The notes below the pieces were generated by a model. That model saw only the letters and a list, made by a program, of their open reading frames with translations. It was not told where the DNA came from and searched no databases. A program made the translations under genes and the position numbers. Positions 10,052 through 18,317 of a DNA stretch of 64,000 nucleotides are shown one piece after another. Origin of the DNA: a virus. The stretch is taken from IMG/VR virus record IMGVR_UViG_3300011113_000123, positions 1 through 64,000 of that record. One strand, written 5' to 3'. The number at the start of each line of letters is the position of its first letter. The first letter of the stretch is position 1.

Positions 10052-10762
10052 ATGGCAAAGATTGCTAACGTTGCTCTTACCAACACATTCGATACGTGGA
10101 GAGTACGATCAAATGAAGCGTTTGATCGTCTAAGTCAGTTTGCTATTGACAACTCTAAGCTGTATGCTAACACGATTACAGCTAACGTTCGTTTCGTTTC
10201 TTCAGGAGCAACTAAGCTCGGAAGCAGTGGATCTACAAGAACTATCGTCAACGGGCTGCTGAGCGGCAACGGAAACATCAACGTTTCTGGTAATACAGTT
10301 CTTGGTGGTGCTAGTAAAACGCTAACTGTTGGTGGTGCTGGTGCGACTGCAAACGTTACTGGTTGGTTTGGTGTCAACGGCCGTGCGTCAGTTTCAACGA
10401 ATCTGGTCGTTGGGGGTAATACTACGCTCAATGGCACGACAATTGACAAGTCTAACGCGCTCAATCAAACTCTGACCGATGCAGCAACTATCAACTGGGA
10501 CACATCGCTTGGTCGTGTAGCCACAGTAACGCTTGGTGCATCTCGTACAATCGCCGCTCCTACTAATCAAAAGGTTGGTACATACATCCTTCGTGTTATT
10601 CAGGGTGGAACTGGCAGTTACACTTTGACTTGGAACGGTAACTATAAGTGGACTGCTCAATCTGCACCTGTTCTTTCTACAGCTGTCGGAGCAATGGATA
10701 TCTTTACGTTCTTCTCTGACGGTACAAAGATGTATGGATCTTATCTCCCAGACGTAAGGTAA
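10052..10762 (+). CDS. Tail fibre protein with shared C-terminal domain
   Basis: A 236-residue protein. The N-terminus (NTFDTWRVRSNEAFDRLSQF) is a short helical segment common at the start of T4-like marine phage fibre proteins. Then come Gly/Asn/Thr repeats of the GNTxL type. The last ~105 residues (NGTT, SNALxQTLTDAATI, then ASRT, APTN, GTYIL, VIQGGTGSY and a C-terminal YGSYLPDV) are clearly homologous to the C-terminus of the 605-residue fibre protein at 37689-39506. The shared module is probably a trimeric receptor-binding or tip domain. The family is inferred from sequence style. Confidence 0.65.
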   Translation: MAKIANVALTNTFDTWRVRSNEAFDRLSQFAIDNSKLYANTITANVRFVSSGATKLGSSGSTRTIVNGLLSGNGNINVSGNTVLGGASKTLTVGGAGATANVTGWFGVNGRASVSTNLVVGGNTTLNGTTIDKSNALNQTLTDAATINWDTSLGRVATVTLGASRTIAAPTNQKVGTYILRVIQGGTGSYTLTWNGNYKWTAQSAPVLSTAVGAMDIFTFFSDGTKMYGSYLPDVR

Positions 10763-10765
10763 GAA

Positions 10766-12292
10766 ATGTTTCTAGGATTCCTAGCAAGACCAACAAAAGT
10801 CGTTAATATCAGCAATGCTGCTAGTAACGTAAATCTCTACACTCAAGCGGGAAGTCCACCTTATCCGCTCAACTTGCTATGTTTTATCAACGCAGCCGTA
10901 TCATCTAACTCGCCCTCTACACCCGCGTTCGACGTAGGAACAGGATGGAGGGGTGGAACTTTCGTTTACGTTGATAACAACAATACGATCACTGGTCGAA
11001 TCGGAAATACAGGAAATCCAGGTAACACAGGTAATCCAGGAACTAATGCTCTACCTGGTGCACCAGGCAATCCAGGCAACACAGGAACTCCAGGCAACCC
11101 AGGATCAGCAGGGAATCCAGGAACAGCAGGCAATCCAGGCAATCCAGGAACAGCAGGTAATCCAGGTAACACAGGAACTCCAGGAAACAGCGGCGCTGGT
11201 GGAGCCGGTGCTGCTGGAAACACGACAGCCAACGGAAGTGCTGGCTCACCAGGAAACGCTGGTGGCCCAGGTGGAACTGGAAATAATGGCGGAACTGGTG
11301 GACCAGGGAATAACGGGGGAACAGGCAACTCTGGAATTCCAGGAAATCAAGGCGGTCCAGGTGGAACTGGTAATCCAGCTGGTGCAACTACTCCAGCGAA
11401 TCCAGGCGGACCAGGTAATGCTGGCGGCACAGGAGGAACAGGTGGAGCTGCGTTCGCTGTTCCTTCAGTGACTGGATTGATAACAGTTGTAGATAATGGC
11501 GGCGGTACATTCACTGGAGGAACTGGCGGTCCAGGCGGTCCAGGCGGTCCAGGAGGACCTGGTGGCGCTTTTGCTTTTGGTGCACCAGGCGGACCTGGGG
11601 GCCCAGGCGGTCCAGGAGGTCCTGGTGGCGCAGGCGGACCAGGTGGAGCCGGCGGACCAGGAGGCCCAGGTGGTGCGCGCGGACCTGGCGGACCTGGAGG
11701 TCCTGGTGGTTCTGGCGGCGGTGGCGGCGGTGGCTCAGCAGGAACGTATAGTGACGGTAAAGGCAGTAGCGATTCTGTTCGTCCTGGTGGCGGCGGTGGC
11801 GCAGGCGTACCAGGCGGCCCTGGAGGAGCTGGAGCCGGTGTTGGTGGAAACCCTGGCGCTGCAGGAACAGCTAATGCTGGTGGAGCTGGTGGCGTTCGAT
11901 CATTAGGTAATCCTGCTGAGCAGCGTTTTGGTGGCAATGGTGGAAACTTGGGTGCAGCGGGTAATCCTGGGCAAAACGCTGGTAATGGTGGTAGTGGGAG
12001 AACGCTTGGTGGTGGTGGTGGTGCTGCGGGCGCAACTGGACCAGCAGGAGCTCCAGGTAATGCGGGTGCTACTGGACCAGCAGGAACTCCAGGTAATGCG
12101 GGAACGCCTGGTTCTACAGGTCTTACAGGCGTTACAGGACCAACTGGACCTGGTGGTTTGTTTGCTCCAGCAGGATCGACAGGCCCAGCTGGCGCAACTG
12201 GTCCAACAGGATCACAAGGTAATGCTGTAACTGGCAACGCAAATATAACTAGATACATAGCAACAGGAACTAGAAACGGACCAATAGCATGA
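10766..12292 (+). CDS. Large collagen-like glycine-rich virion protein
   Basis: A 508-residue protein. The first ~70 residues are non-repetitive (head domain with [12 protein letters not shown]). From about residue 75 the chain is dominated by Gly-X-Y triplets ([28 protein letters not shown] types), interrupted by short Val/Ile-containing or poly-Gly segments, and it ends in a short non-collagenous tail. Asn and Ala are frequent in X/Y, with little Lys or Glu, unlike the second collagen-like gene at 34570. Phage collagen-like proteins are usually trimeric fibres on the virion. The stop overlaps the next start (ATGA). A long proline-rich frame on the other strand is only the mirror of the GGN/CCN codons. 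Confidence 0.7.
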   Translation: MFLGFLARPTKVVNISNAASNVNLYTQAGSPPYPLNLLCFINAAVSSNSPSTPAFDVGTGWRGGTFVYVDNNNTITGRIGNTGNPGNTGNPGTNALPGAPGNPGNTGTPGNPGSAGNPGTAGNPGNPGTAGNPGNTGTPGNSGAGGAGAAGNTTANGSAGSPGNAGGPGGTGNNGGTGGPGNNGGTGNSGIPGNQGGPGGTGNPAGATTPANPGGPGNAGGTGGTGGAAFAVPSVTGLITVVDNGGGTFTGGTGGPGGPGGPGGPGGAFAFGAPGGPGGPGGPGGPGGAGGPGGAGGPGGPGGARGPGGPGGPGGSGGGGGGGSAGTYSDGKGSSDSVRPGGGGGAGVPGGPGGAGAGVGGNPGAAGTANAGGAGGVRSLGNPAEQRFGGNGGNLGAAGNPGQNAGNGGSGRTLGGGGGAAGATGPAGAPGNAGATGPAGTPGNAGTPGSTGLTGVTGPTGPGGLFAPAGSTGPAGATGPTGSQGNAVTGNANITRYIATGTRNGPIA

Positions 12293-12708
12293 ACCTATAT
12301 TACAAGATTGTTGAAGTTTGGCCTCAGGATCATCTTGTCGTTATCAGATACTGGACTGATGCGCTTTCAGAAGAGTTTCTAGCAAGCAATGATATTCGTA
12401 AGGAAGATGGAACACCAGAAAGATGTCGTTCTGACGTTTCTGTCACGCTTCCTATTCCAGCTCCAGAAGGCGAAGAGCTCGAAAAGCTATTAGTTTCCTA
12501 TGCTCCTCTTGGTTGGCTGAAGACTTTAGAAAGTGTGCATAATCCTGAAGTCGATACTAGTCTTACGCAAGTGCAATCATTGCTTGGTGTGGCTAAAGCA
12601 AAGCCATTGACGGAAGTTGAAGAAATAGTAAATCCTGGTGCATCAAGCCGTCAGCTGACTGATGAAGAAATTACAGCATTGATTAACAACGTCAAAACGA
12701 GCGAATGA
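12289..12708 (+). CDS. Unknown protein, possible fibre chaperone
   Basis: A 139-residue soluble protein that starts with [21 protein letters not shown] and ends in an acidic helical tail. It overlaps the collagen gene by four bases upstream and the first PP-loop gene by four bases downstream (ATGA at both junctions), so translation is likely coupled. Small proteins directly behind fibre genes are often tail-fibre assembly factors, but I see no diagnostic motif. Function unknown. Confidence 0.5.
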   Translation: MNLYYKIVEVWPQDHLVVIRYWTDALSEEFLASNDIRKEDGTPERCRSDVSVTLPIPAPEGEELEKLLVSYAPLGWLKTLESVHNPEVDTSLTQVQSLLGVAKAKPLTEVEEIVNPGASSRQLTDEEITALINNVKTSE

Positions 12709-13724
12709 ACATATTTTACTATGACGACAGCTTCAACATTTACAGAAACCAGCTTGACGCCATAGCTTCCAAAAAGCATTGTTGGTTATATTTTCATGAC
12801 AAGGAGATGGCTCTAGTTGATTGGAAAACAGAGCCATCTCAAACATTAGAACAACTCTATAAAGCTCGTGCAGAGTATATCAGAGACAATAACAAGTACA
12901 TTATACTATGCTATTCAGGTGGGCACGATTCAACCAACATTCTAGAAACTTTTTACTATAACAACATTCATATCGATGAAATCCTTGTTGTGGGTGCATT
13001 GTCGCAAGACTCTCACGAAGGAAGCGACGAAAATCATAATGGAGAGTTGTATAAAAACGTTTTCCCTACACTGAACAAGCTCAATTTACCTAACACTAAG
13101 ATAACGATCGCTGACTATACAAAATGGTTCAACGATCCTAATAACTTTTCGACGATTCGCTTATATGGTAACGAGTGGACTAAACATGTGGGTGGATTCA
13201 AGAGCGTGCATACTTTGTTTTGGCGTGATCTTAAGAAATTCGTTGGTCACGAAAACTCAAAGCAAACAGCATACATCATGGGTACTGATAAAGTCTATCT
13301 TAAATATCAAGTCAACGAACCATCTTATGTTAGATTCACAGATCTTTCGTTCTTTGATTACGGGTCAAACTACGAAGATGAAAACTTCAAGCGCATAAAT
13401 TTCTATACGGATGCTCATTCGACAGCGACTGATATTACTCGAAAGCAAGCACATGTTGTTAATAGATATTACAAATCGGGGCTAAACTTAGCTTTGTCTC
13501 ATACCAACTTGATAAACAAACTTTTATACAGTCTGCGAAATCCGTTGGTCTATATGTCGCCTAAATCAATATACACTTCGATCAGCGCACGAGATATGTT
13601 CATGCTCAACGCAAAAAACTCTGAGATGTACAGTATGTTTGCTGAAGGTGTTAAGACTATATCTAAATATGCGTCAGTTAAAGAAAAGCATAGCTTTTGG
13701 ACTAAACCCTATTATATCGAATGA
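12705..13724 (+). CDS. PP-loop ATP pyrophosphatase family protein A
   Basis: A 339-residue protein. Residues 66-77 (IILCYSGGHDST) form a PP-loop, SGGxDS at 71-76, preceded by a beta strand and followed by a helix. This is the nucleotide-binding motif of N-type ATP pyrophosphatases (asparagine synthetase B C-domain, QueC, TilS, NAD synthetase). Such enzymes adenylate a carboxylate or carbonyl and release pyrophosphate. There is no glutaminase domain and no obvious zinc CxxC motif. It is the first of three different PP-loop genes within 5 kb and is coupled by ATGA overlaps to both neighbours. The substrate is unknown. Confidence 0.65.
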   Translation: MNIFYYDDSFNIYRNQLDAIASKKHCWLYFHDKEMALVDWKTEPSQTLEQLYKARAEYIRDNNKYIILCYSGGHDSTNILETFYYNNIHIDEILVVGALSQDSHEGSDENHNGELYKNVFPTLNKLNLPNTKITIADYTKWFNDPNNFSTIRLYGNEWTKHVGGFKSVHTLFWRDLKKFVGHENSKQTAYIMGTDKVYLKYQVNEPSYVRFTDLSFFDYGSNYEDENFKRINFYTDAHSTATDITRKQAHVVNRYYKSGLNLALSHTNLINKLLYSLRNPLVYMSPKSIYTSISARDMFMLNAKNSEMYSMFAEGVKTISKYASVKEKHSFWTKPYYIE

Positions 13725-14167
13725 GCTACATCCTAGTTTTCCTATTATGGACATTCGTCATATACTGGATGCACAGGCTCGCGCACGTGCTCCCGTACAT
13801 GCGCGCGTATCACAACGATCATCATAAGCAGGTTACTCAGCAAACTATAACTGGTCTTAACTGGAAGAACGCTTTCCTATGGTTCGATACATGGGAAAGT
13901 ACAGTAGATCAGTGGCTCACAGAAGTCATTCCTACATTCATCCTTTCTGCTGTCACTGGTCACTGGTGGTTGTTTGTTGCATACTATGTGTGGGCTGCGT
14001 TTATTCAGGAAGCTATTGAGCACAATCCAAGAATCAATCTGTATCCATTCATCACTAGCGGTAAGTGGCATCTAGTTCATCACAAAGATCCTACTAAAAA
14101 CTACGGCGTGTTCATCCCAATCTGGGATGTGTTATTCGGAACGAAGTCTGATGGCTACAAAAGATAA
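13721..14167 (+). CDS. Fatty-acid hydroxylase/sterol desaturase-like membrane protein
   Basis: A 148-residue integral membrane protein. One membrane segment lies at residues 2-20 and one or two at 66-95. Histidine clusters match the di-iron hydroxylase superfamily: HRLAH (18-22), HNDHH (31-35), EH (100-101) and HLVHH (117-121). Members use a di-iron centre to hydroxylate or desaturate lipids or carotenoids in the membrane. It is shorter than most family members (usually over 200 residues) but keeps all the His boxes. It overlaps the preceding PP-loop gene by four bases and the next by 17 bases. The substrate is unknown. Confidence 0.7.
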   Translation: MSYILVFLLWTFVIYWMHRLAHVLPYMRAYHNDHHKQVTQQTITGLNWKNAFLWFDTWESTVDQWLTEVIPTFILSAVTGHWWLFVAYYVWAAFIQEAIEHNPRINLYPFITSGKWHLVHHKDPTKNYGVFIPIWDVLFGTKSDGYKR

Positions 14168-14909
14168 CTGGCTTGTGACTAACATAAAGACGAGGCTTAC
14201 TGATCCAACTATAGATTTTAAAGTAGGTCATAGGGTCGAGAGACTTGAGCGATTGTCTTGGGAACAAGCCCTGCTCAATACGATTACAGATTTTGAGCAG
14301 ATATCTAAGAAGCTGTATATTCCACTAAGCGGTGGGATGGATTCAGAGTTTGTGTTTAATTGTCTTAGACATCTTAATCCAACTCCTATCATAGTAGACA
14401 CCCCAGCTAATAAACTAGAATCTGCTTATGCATTTCACTATTGTAGGAAACATAATCTAACGCCTGTTGTTCTAGAACGATCTGAGTATGATTTGCTTCG
14501 CGTCTATATTGAAGATATCTTTACGAAGATAAATGGTGTAGGAGCTAGCTCAGTCGCATCATTATTGGCAGCCAAGTACGCTGAACAAAATGAAGGCGTT
14601 GTTGTAATAGGTGAGCACGCATACGACGGTGTCAGTGAATGGGATTTCTATAATGATGCGCTGATTCATGAACTCAACAGCGCATACTTCTTTATGTGGA
14701 CTCCTGAATTGGTTGATGCTATGCAACGAGAATATCGTGGCGAAGATCATCAAGAGTTTAAGCATAGATTGTATGAGATTCCCTACAGACCTAAGATGAT
14801 CTATCAATACAGCGATGCGTTTGAAAATGTGCTGCGGAATTTGAACGAAGCTAGAAAATCAAGACCAAACACGAAAAGCGAAATCACATTTAATGTAGGA
14901 AACGATTAA
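14151..14909 (+). CDS. PP-loop ATP pyrophosphatase family protein B
   Basis: A 252-residue protein. ATG 14151 is chosen over ATG 14127 because GGAACGAAG lies upstream and the overlap with the hydroxylase gene is smaller. The PP-loop SGGMDS is at 60-65, inside KLYIPLSGGMDSEFVFNCL, followed by a Rossmann-like strand (PIIVDTPANK). The arrangement resembles the synthetase domain of asparagine synthetases without the amidotransferase half. It is not a close copy of the PP-loop proteins at 12705 or 15857. The stop overlaps the next ATG (TAATG). The reaction is unknown; ATP-dependent adenylation is inferred from the motif. Confidence 0.65.
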   Translation: MATKDNWLVTNIKTRLTDPTIDFKVGHRVERLERLSWEQALLNTITDFEQISKKLYIPLSGGMDSEFVFNCLRHLNPTPIIVDTPANKLESAYAFHYCRKHNLTPVVLERSEYDLLRVYIEDIFTKINGVGASSVASLLAAKYAEQNEGVVVIGEHAYDGVSEWDFYNDALIHELNSAYFFMWTPELVDAMQREYRGEDHQEFKHRLYEIPYRPKMIYQYSDAFENVLRNLNEARKSRPNTKSEITFNVGND

Positions 14910-15826
14910 TGAAGTTTATACTTTTATCATTGTTGCTGATGATAGTCAATCCTGCGTTGGCTAAAGAAACAGTAACCGTATATTCTAAGTTCAATCTTAC
15001 AGATGTTGGATCACGACAGATCGATGCGTTCGTAGATATGTTGAATCAGAATAGCAATAAGTACGAGTTCAGAATAAGATCATTGCCTGGCGCATTTGGC
15101 GAAGCATCAGTTCGTCGATCTATAGTGGATGCTAGATCAGGCGTCAAGGTTCTATTGTTCAATACGGTTGATATCGTAACGGTGCTCAAAGAGTTAGAAA
15201 ATAAGGACCCCGATTTTGTTTATGATAAAAGCGTTGATCTAATACCATTACAGGGCATTTCGTCGACGTTTCATGGATTGTTTGCGCGCCCTGAAATTGG
15301 TGACATAGATTCACTGATCGTTCAGCTCAGAAAAGAGCCGCAGTTTTTCTATGGATATACGTCAAACGCAGTAGTACCAAAGTTGTCTGCGGATTCATTT
15401 ATCAAGCATCACAAGTTGACTAACGGTAAGCTCGTTCTATACAAAAGTCAATCTGATCTTGAGCTAGCTGTTCTGAACGGAGAAATTAGGTTTGCTGTTG
15501 GGAGCGTGACACAAGCTATCAGCGATAACAATCTTAAGCTGTTGTTGAGTACAAGTAAATCTAGGAGCCAGTTCTATCCAGAAACTCCAACGGGTATCGA
15601 AAAGGGTGTACTGAACTTTAAATATAACGCGCAAACAGTTTTGTTTATTCCTAAAGAGCTTGCTGCATTTGGGCAAGAAATGTCTGCAACCCTGAAATCC
15701 GTATGCGACAGTCGTGAATATGGTAAGATACTGACTTCGCTCAGAAGAACCCAAAGCTGTTTGACTAGCGATCAGCTGAAAGAATTTATCGAAGAAGAGT
15801 ATGGTTGGTATCTAGCTAATAAATAG
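14909..15826 (+). CDS. Exported solute-binding-like protein, distant Bug/TctC type
   Basis: A 305-residue protein with a signal peptide (residues 1-18, ending NPALA before KETV). The mature part alternates strands and helices in a periplasmic-binding pattern. A Pro-Gly-x-x-Gly turn (PGAFGEASVRRS) followed by a region about phage-time values ending in residues like FIPKEL is reminiscent of Bug/TctC receptors. The resemblance is weaker than for 18314-19303. If correct, it would bind a small carboxylate in the periplasm. No transporter membrane subunits are present in the window, so it may act as a scavenger or decoy. Two cysteines near the C-terminus (CDS, SCL) could form a disulfide. Confidence 0.45.
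   Translation: MKFILLSLLLMIVNPALAKETVTVYSKFNLTDVGSRQIDAFVDMLNQNSNKYEFRIRSLPGAFGEASVRRSIVDARSGVKVLLFNTVDIVTVLKELENKDPDFVYDKSVDLIPLQGISSTFHGLFARPEIGDIDSLIVQLRKEPQFFYGYTSNAVVPKLSADSFIKHHKLTNGKLVLYKSQSDLELAVLNGEIRFAVGSVTQAISDNNLKLLLSTSKSRSQFYPETPTGIEKGVLNFKYNAQTVLFIPKELAAFGQEMSATLKSVCDSREYGKILTSLRRTQSCLTSDQLKEFIEEEYGWYLANK
15818..15825 (+). promoter_or_regulatory. Variant late promoter AATAAATA
   Basis: AATAAATA, one change from TATAAATA, ends 31 bases before the ATG at 15857. It overlaps the last codons of the preceding gene. The same variant occurs before 44025. Confidence 0.45.
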
Positions 15827-15856
15827 CAAACGTTACACCGACAACGAGGAAGTAGT

Positions 15857-17020
15857 ATGCCACTAGGATCAAAAGCCATTATGTACAATGTTACTTTCCG
15901 TAACATTATGACTAGATCTAGATGTCAAGGATATAAAAATGTTCTTGATCTTCTTATGGAAGTATGCAGAACTAGAGCCGATGGTGGCGTTATCGCTGAT
16001 CGAACTGGCACGTTTCAGGGTATGATTAAGACTGAAACGGAAACGATTCCTTCAATTCCAAACAATTTCACTAAGACCTTTGAGGATATATGTAACGAAC
16101 GAGCAGCTGAGCTCATCGCGACAAACAAAGAACTGATTGTCACGTGGTCTGGTGGCATCGACTCTACAGGCGTTTTGGTTTCACTGATCAAAGCTGCTGG
16201 TGCTAATACTGACCAGATCAAAGTTAAGTTTGAGCGTCGTTCTATTGACGAGAATCCAGACTTCTATAACAATCACATCAAAGACAAGCTGAACCATGAA
16301 ATCTTTACAGAATACTTTCCTACAAGATGTCTTCCGAGTTCTAATCAGCTTGTGATTGGTGGTGATAATACTGCACAGATCTTTGGTATGTCAAAGACAT
16401 CTTTCATGGATAATCGTTTCGATCCGTGGCAGCCATATGTTCGAAGCAAACTTTCCGATTTTGAATATAACATCTTTATGGAACAGGCGCCACTGCAATA
16501 TGCAAACGCGCCATTCCCAATTGAAACGATTTTTGATTTGCATTGGTGGACTGCGTTCAGTATGAGATGGAGCAATCCACAGATTCGTATGTGGAGAGTA
16601 TCTAACGACTACAACGAAGAGATGTTCAGAAACACGATACCATTCTATGGATCTCAAGATTTTCAGATCTGGAGTCTACTGAATCATGATAAGAAGGTTG
16701 GTAATGACCCAACATCATACAAGTCTGTTATTAAGGACATCATCTACGATTATGACGGCAACGATAATTATTATGATAATAAAGTTTCAGTAACTTCTGG
16801 AGCTGCGACTTCATCGGAAGATGCAGCATTCAATAACGCTGAAACGTATTCTGCAAGAATCATGAATAACGAGTTGCCAATTCTCGTAGACAATAACTTC
16901 AATCGCTACTATCGTAGCGATGTTGTTTCTAATCTGAATATGTTCGATCCTATTCTAGGCATCTTTAATGAGAGCGGAACGTTTAGCCCCGACTCTGAAT
17001 GGTATAAAGAACCAGAATAA
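15857..17020 (+). CDS. PP-loop ATP pyrophosphatase family protein C
   Basis: A 387-residue protein with GAGG 6-7 bases before the start. The PP-loop SGGIDS is at residues 98-103 (LIVTWSGGIDSTGVLVSLI). A second conserved-looking region (QLVIGGDNTAQIFGMSKTSF) follows at about 168-187, where N-type pyrophosphatases place substrate residues. The remaining ~190 residues are aromatic-rich and unusual. It is the longest of the three PP-loop proteins and has its own putative late promoter and ribosome site. Its stop lies five bases from the end of a convergent minus-strand gene. The substrate is unknown. Confidence 0.65.
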   Translation: MPLGSKAIMYNVTFRNIMTRSRCQGYKNVLDLLMEVCRTRADGGVIADRTGTFQGMIKTETETIPSIPNNFTKTFEDICNERAAELIATNKELIVTWSGGIDSTGVLVSLIKAAGANTDQIKVKFERRSIDENPDFYNNHIKDKLNHEIFTEYFPTRCLPSSNQLVIGGDNTAQIFGMSKTSFMDNRFDPWQPYVRSKLSDFEYNIFMEQAPLQYANAPFPIETIFDLHWWTAFSMRWSNPQIRMWRVSNDYNEEMFRNTIPFYGSQDFQIWSLLNHDKKVGNDPTSYKSVIKDIIYDYDGNDNYYDNKVSVTSGAATSSEDAAFNNAETYSARIMNNELPILVDNNFNRYYRSDVVSNLNMFDPILGIFNESGTFSPDSEWYKEPE

Positions 17021-17025
17021 TATGA

Positions 17026-17637
17026 TTAGATGAACTTGGGTCCAAGGCACCATACAACCAATGACTTACGATTACCTTTAGTTACTGGCGTCACACGATG
17101 AATCATAAAGGACGGGAAAAGAACAGCCCGTCCTTTATGCATTGGGACTATCAGCGGTGTTTCTTCCTTACCGTTATTGATTTGAAACTCACCACCCTCA
17201 AAATCATCGTTGAGCGCGAGCGAAAGTGACAGCTTACGCGGCTCTGCATCGTTACCAAACTTTTCACCAAACGTCATATCTGTGTGCCAGTCGTATCGAC
17301 CATTCGAGTCGTAGGTTGTATACTGGAACGAATCATAACCATTCAGGTGAAAGTTATAGAACTGTTCGTTTGCAGCCTGAATGATAAAGTTCAGCTTATC
17401 AAAAATCCACGCCGTATTTTCGTTTCTTTCATGAAACTTGACGTTCGACACGCGATGCTTCTCGATGTCTTCTTTTGATTGAGCACCAAACGTAACACCT
17501 TGCTCTGTACCAGATGAATCGCAATAATCAACAATAGCCTTGAGTTCTTCATCAGTAAACGCGCCGTCCCAAGTCACATAAGGGAACGTGATCTGCGAAC
17601 GCTGCCAGGGATTATTGTATATTGTCGTGTATGTCAA
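17026..17637 (-). CDS. 2OG-Fe(II) oxygenase, PKHD/prolyl-hydroxylase type
   Basis: A 203-residue soluble enzyme. The iron ligands are visible as H118 and D120 (in RYDWHTDMTFG) and H180 (in FPSFMIHRV). R190 in NRKSLVVW is the expected 2-oxoglutarate ligand, and GGEF precedes the distal strand. This is the layout of the 2OG-Fe(II) oxygenase superfamily, which couples 2-oxoglutarate decarboxylation to hydroxylation of protein or small-molecule targets. Such genes are frequent in T4-like cyanophages. It is the last gene of the minus-strand operon and overlaps 17634-18317 by four bases. Confidence 0.8.
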   Translation of the reverse strand: MTYTTIYNNPWQRSQITFPYVTWDGAFTDEELKAIVDYCDSSGTEQGVTFGAQSKEDIEKHRVSNVKFHERNENTAWIFDKLNFIIQAANEQFYNFHLNGYDSFQYTTYDSNGRYDWHTDMTFGEKFGNDAEPRKLSLSLALNDDFEGGEFQINNGKEETPLIVPMHKGRAVLFPSFMIHRVTPVTKGNRKSLVVWCLGPKFI

Positions 17638-18317
17638 AACTGTCTCCAGTTGCTTACAGGTTGAATACCAAGCGGGCTTGCTGTTTTATTTTTGTATGTG
17701 AGAACGACGTCTGCCGCAAGACATATACGATTTTCGTTTAGTTCTGCGAATGTAGGATTGCCTTTATCCTCACCATTCGTTTGACCAATCGTATCGTGTG
17801 GGAGCGTAGAAGGAAACACTAGCAGCTGCCCCTCGACTGGCTCAAACTGCCATGTGTATGCGTTGAACCAATCCCACGTATCGTTTTTATTATTCCATCT
17901 GATTGAGCCTGGATATGGCTCATGACGACGTTCATAGTTGAAGAAACGGATTGGGCGAACGAACGTCGTCGGAACATTTACGTAGTAAGTGAACGACACG
18001 TGTGCGTCCCCATGCGCGTGATACGGCGTTGAGTCGTCCTTCTTGATATTCATCCACGTCTTCACGAGATTGAACTCAAACTTATCCGTGTCGATGTGTA
18101 GTCGCCTTACGTATTGCTTCACGCAGTCGATAGCGAACGTGAAGAACGGATTGAACGACTCTTCATGATGGATATTGACGTGACCAGTGAACTCGTTAGA
18201 GTAACCTTCTGGCGTCATGTAGTTGAAGATCTTCTGATAAAATAGATCTTTGAACTGATCTTTCTTATCGTAATGGAACTCGCATACTAGGGTAGGGAAT
18301 AGAGCATGTTCAATCAT
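17634..18317 (-). CDS. Putative 2OG-Fe(II) oxygenase, second type
   Basis: A 227-residue protein. PYHAHGDAHVSFTYYVNVP at 98-116 supplies an H-x-D pair (H102, D104). EGQLLVFPSTLPHDT supplies H174, and the late Arg of NRICLAADV (R197) fits the co-substrate site. This order matches the PF13759-like oxygenase group (His-rich motif, then aromatic strand, then FPS-x-L-x-H). It is not a duplicate of the neighbouring oxygenase. It overlaps both neighbours by four bases, so three minus-strand genes appear translationally coupled. The target is unknown. Confidence 0.65.
   Translation of the reverse strand: MIEHALFPTLVCEFHYDKKDQFKDLFYQKIFNYMTPEGYSNEFTGHVNIHHEESFNPFFTFAIDCVKQYVRRLHIDTDKFEFNLVKTWMNIKKDDSTPYHAHGDAHVSFTYYVNVPTTFVRPIRFFNYERRHEPYPGSIRWNNKNDTWDWFNAYTWQFEPVEGQLLVFPSTLPHDTIGQTNGEDKGNPTFAELNENRICLAADVVLTYKNKTASPLGIQPVSNWRQF

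Noticed and set aside
11347-12258. 303-residue proline-rich open frame on the minus strand
   Set aside because: It is the mirror of the GGN-rich collagen gene (CCN codons on the opposite strand), has no ribosome site and no context.
12705-17020. The PP-loop genes as a queuosine/7-deazaguanine DNA modification set
   Set aside because: No QueD, QueE, FolE or DpdA-like partner is visible and no zinc CxxC of QueC was found, so I keep the function open.
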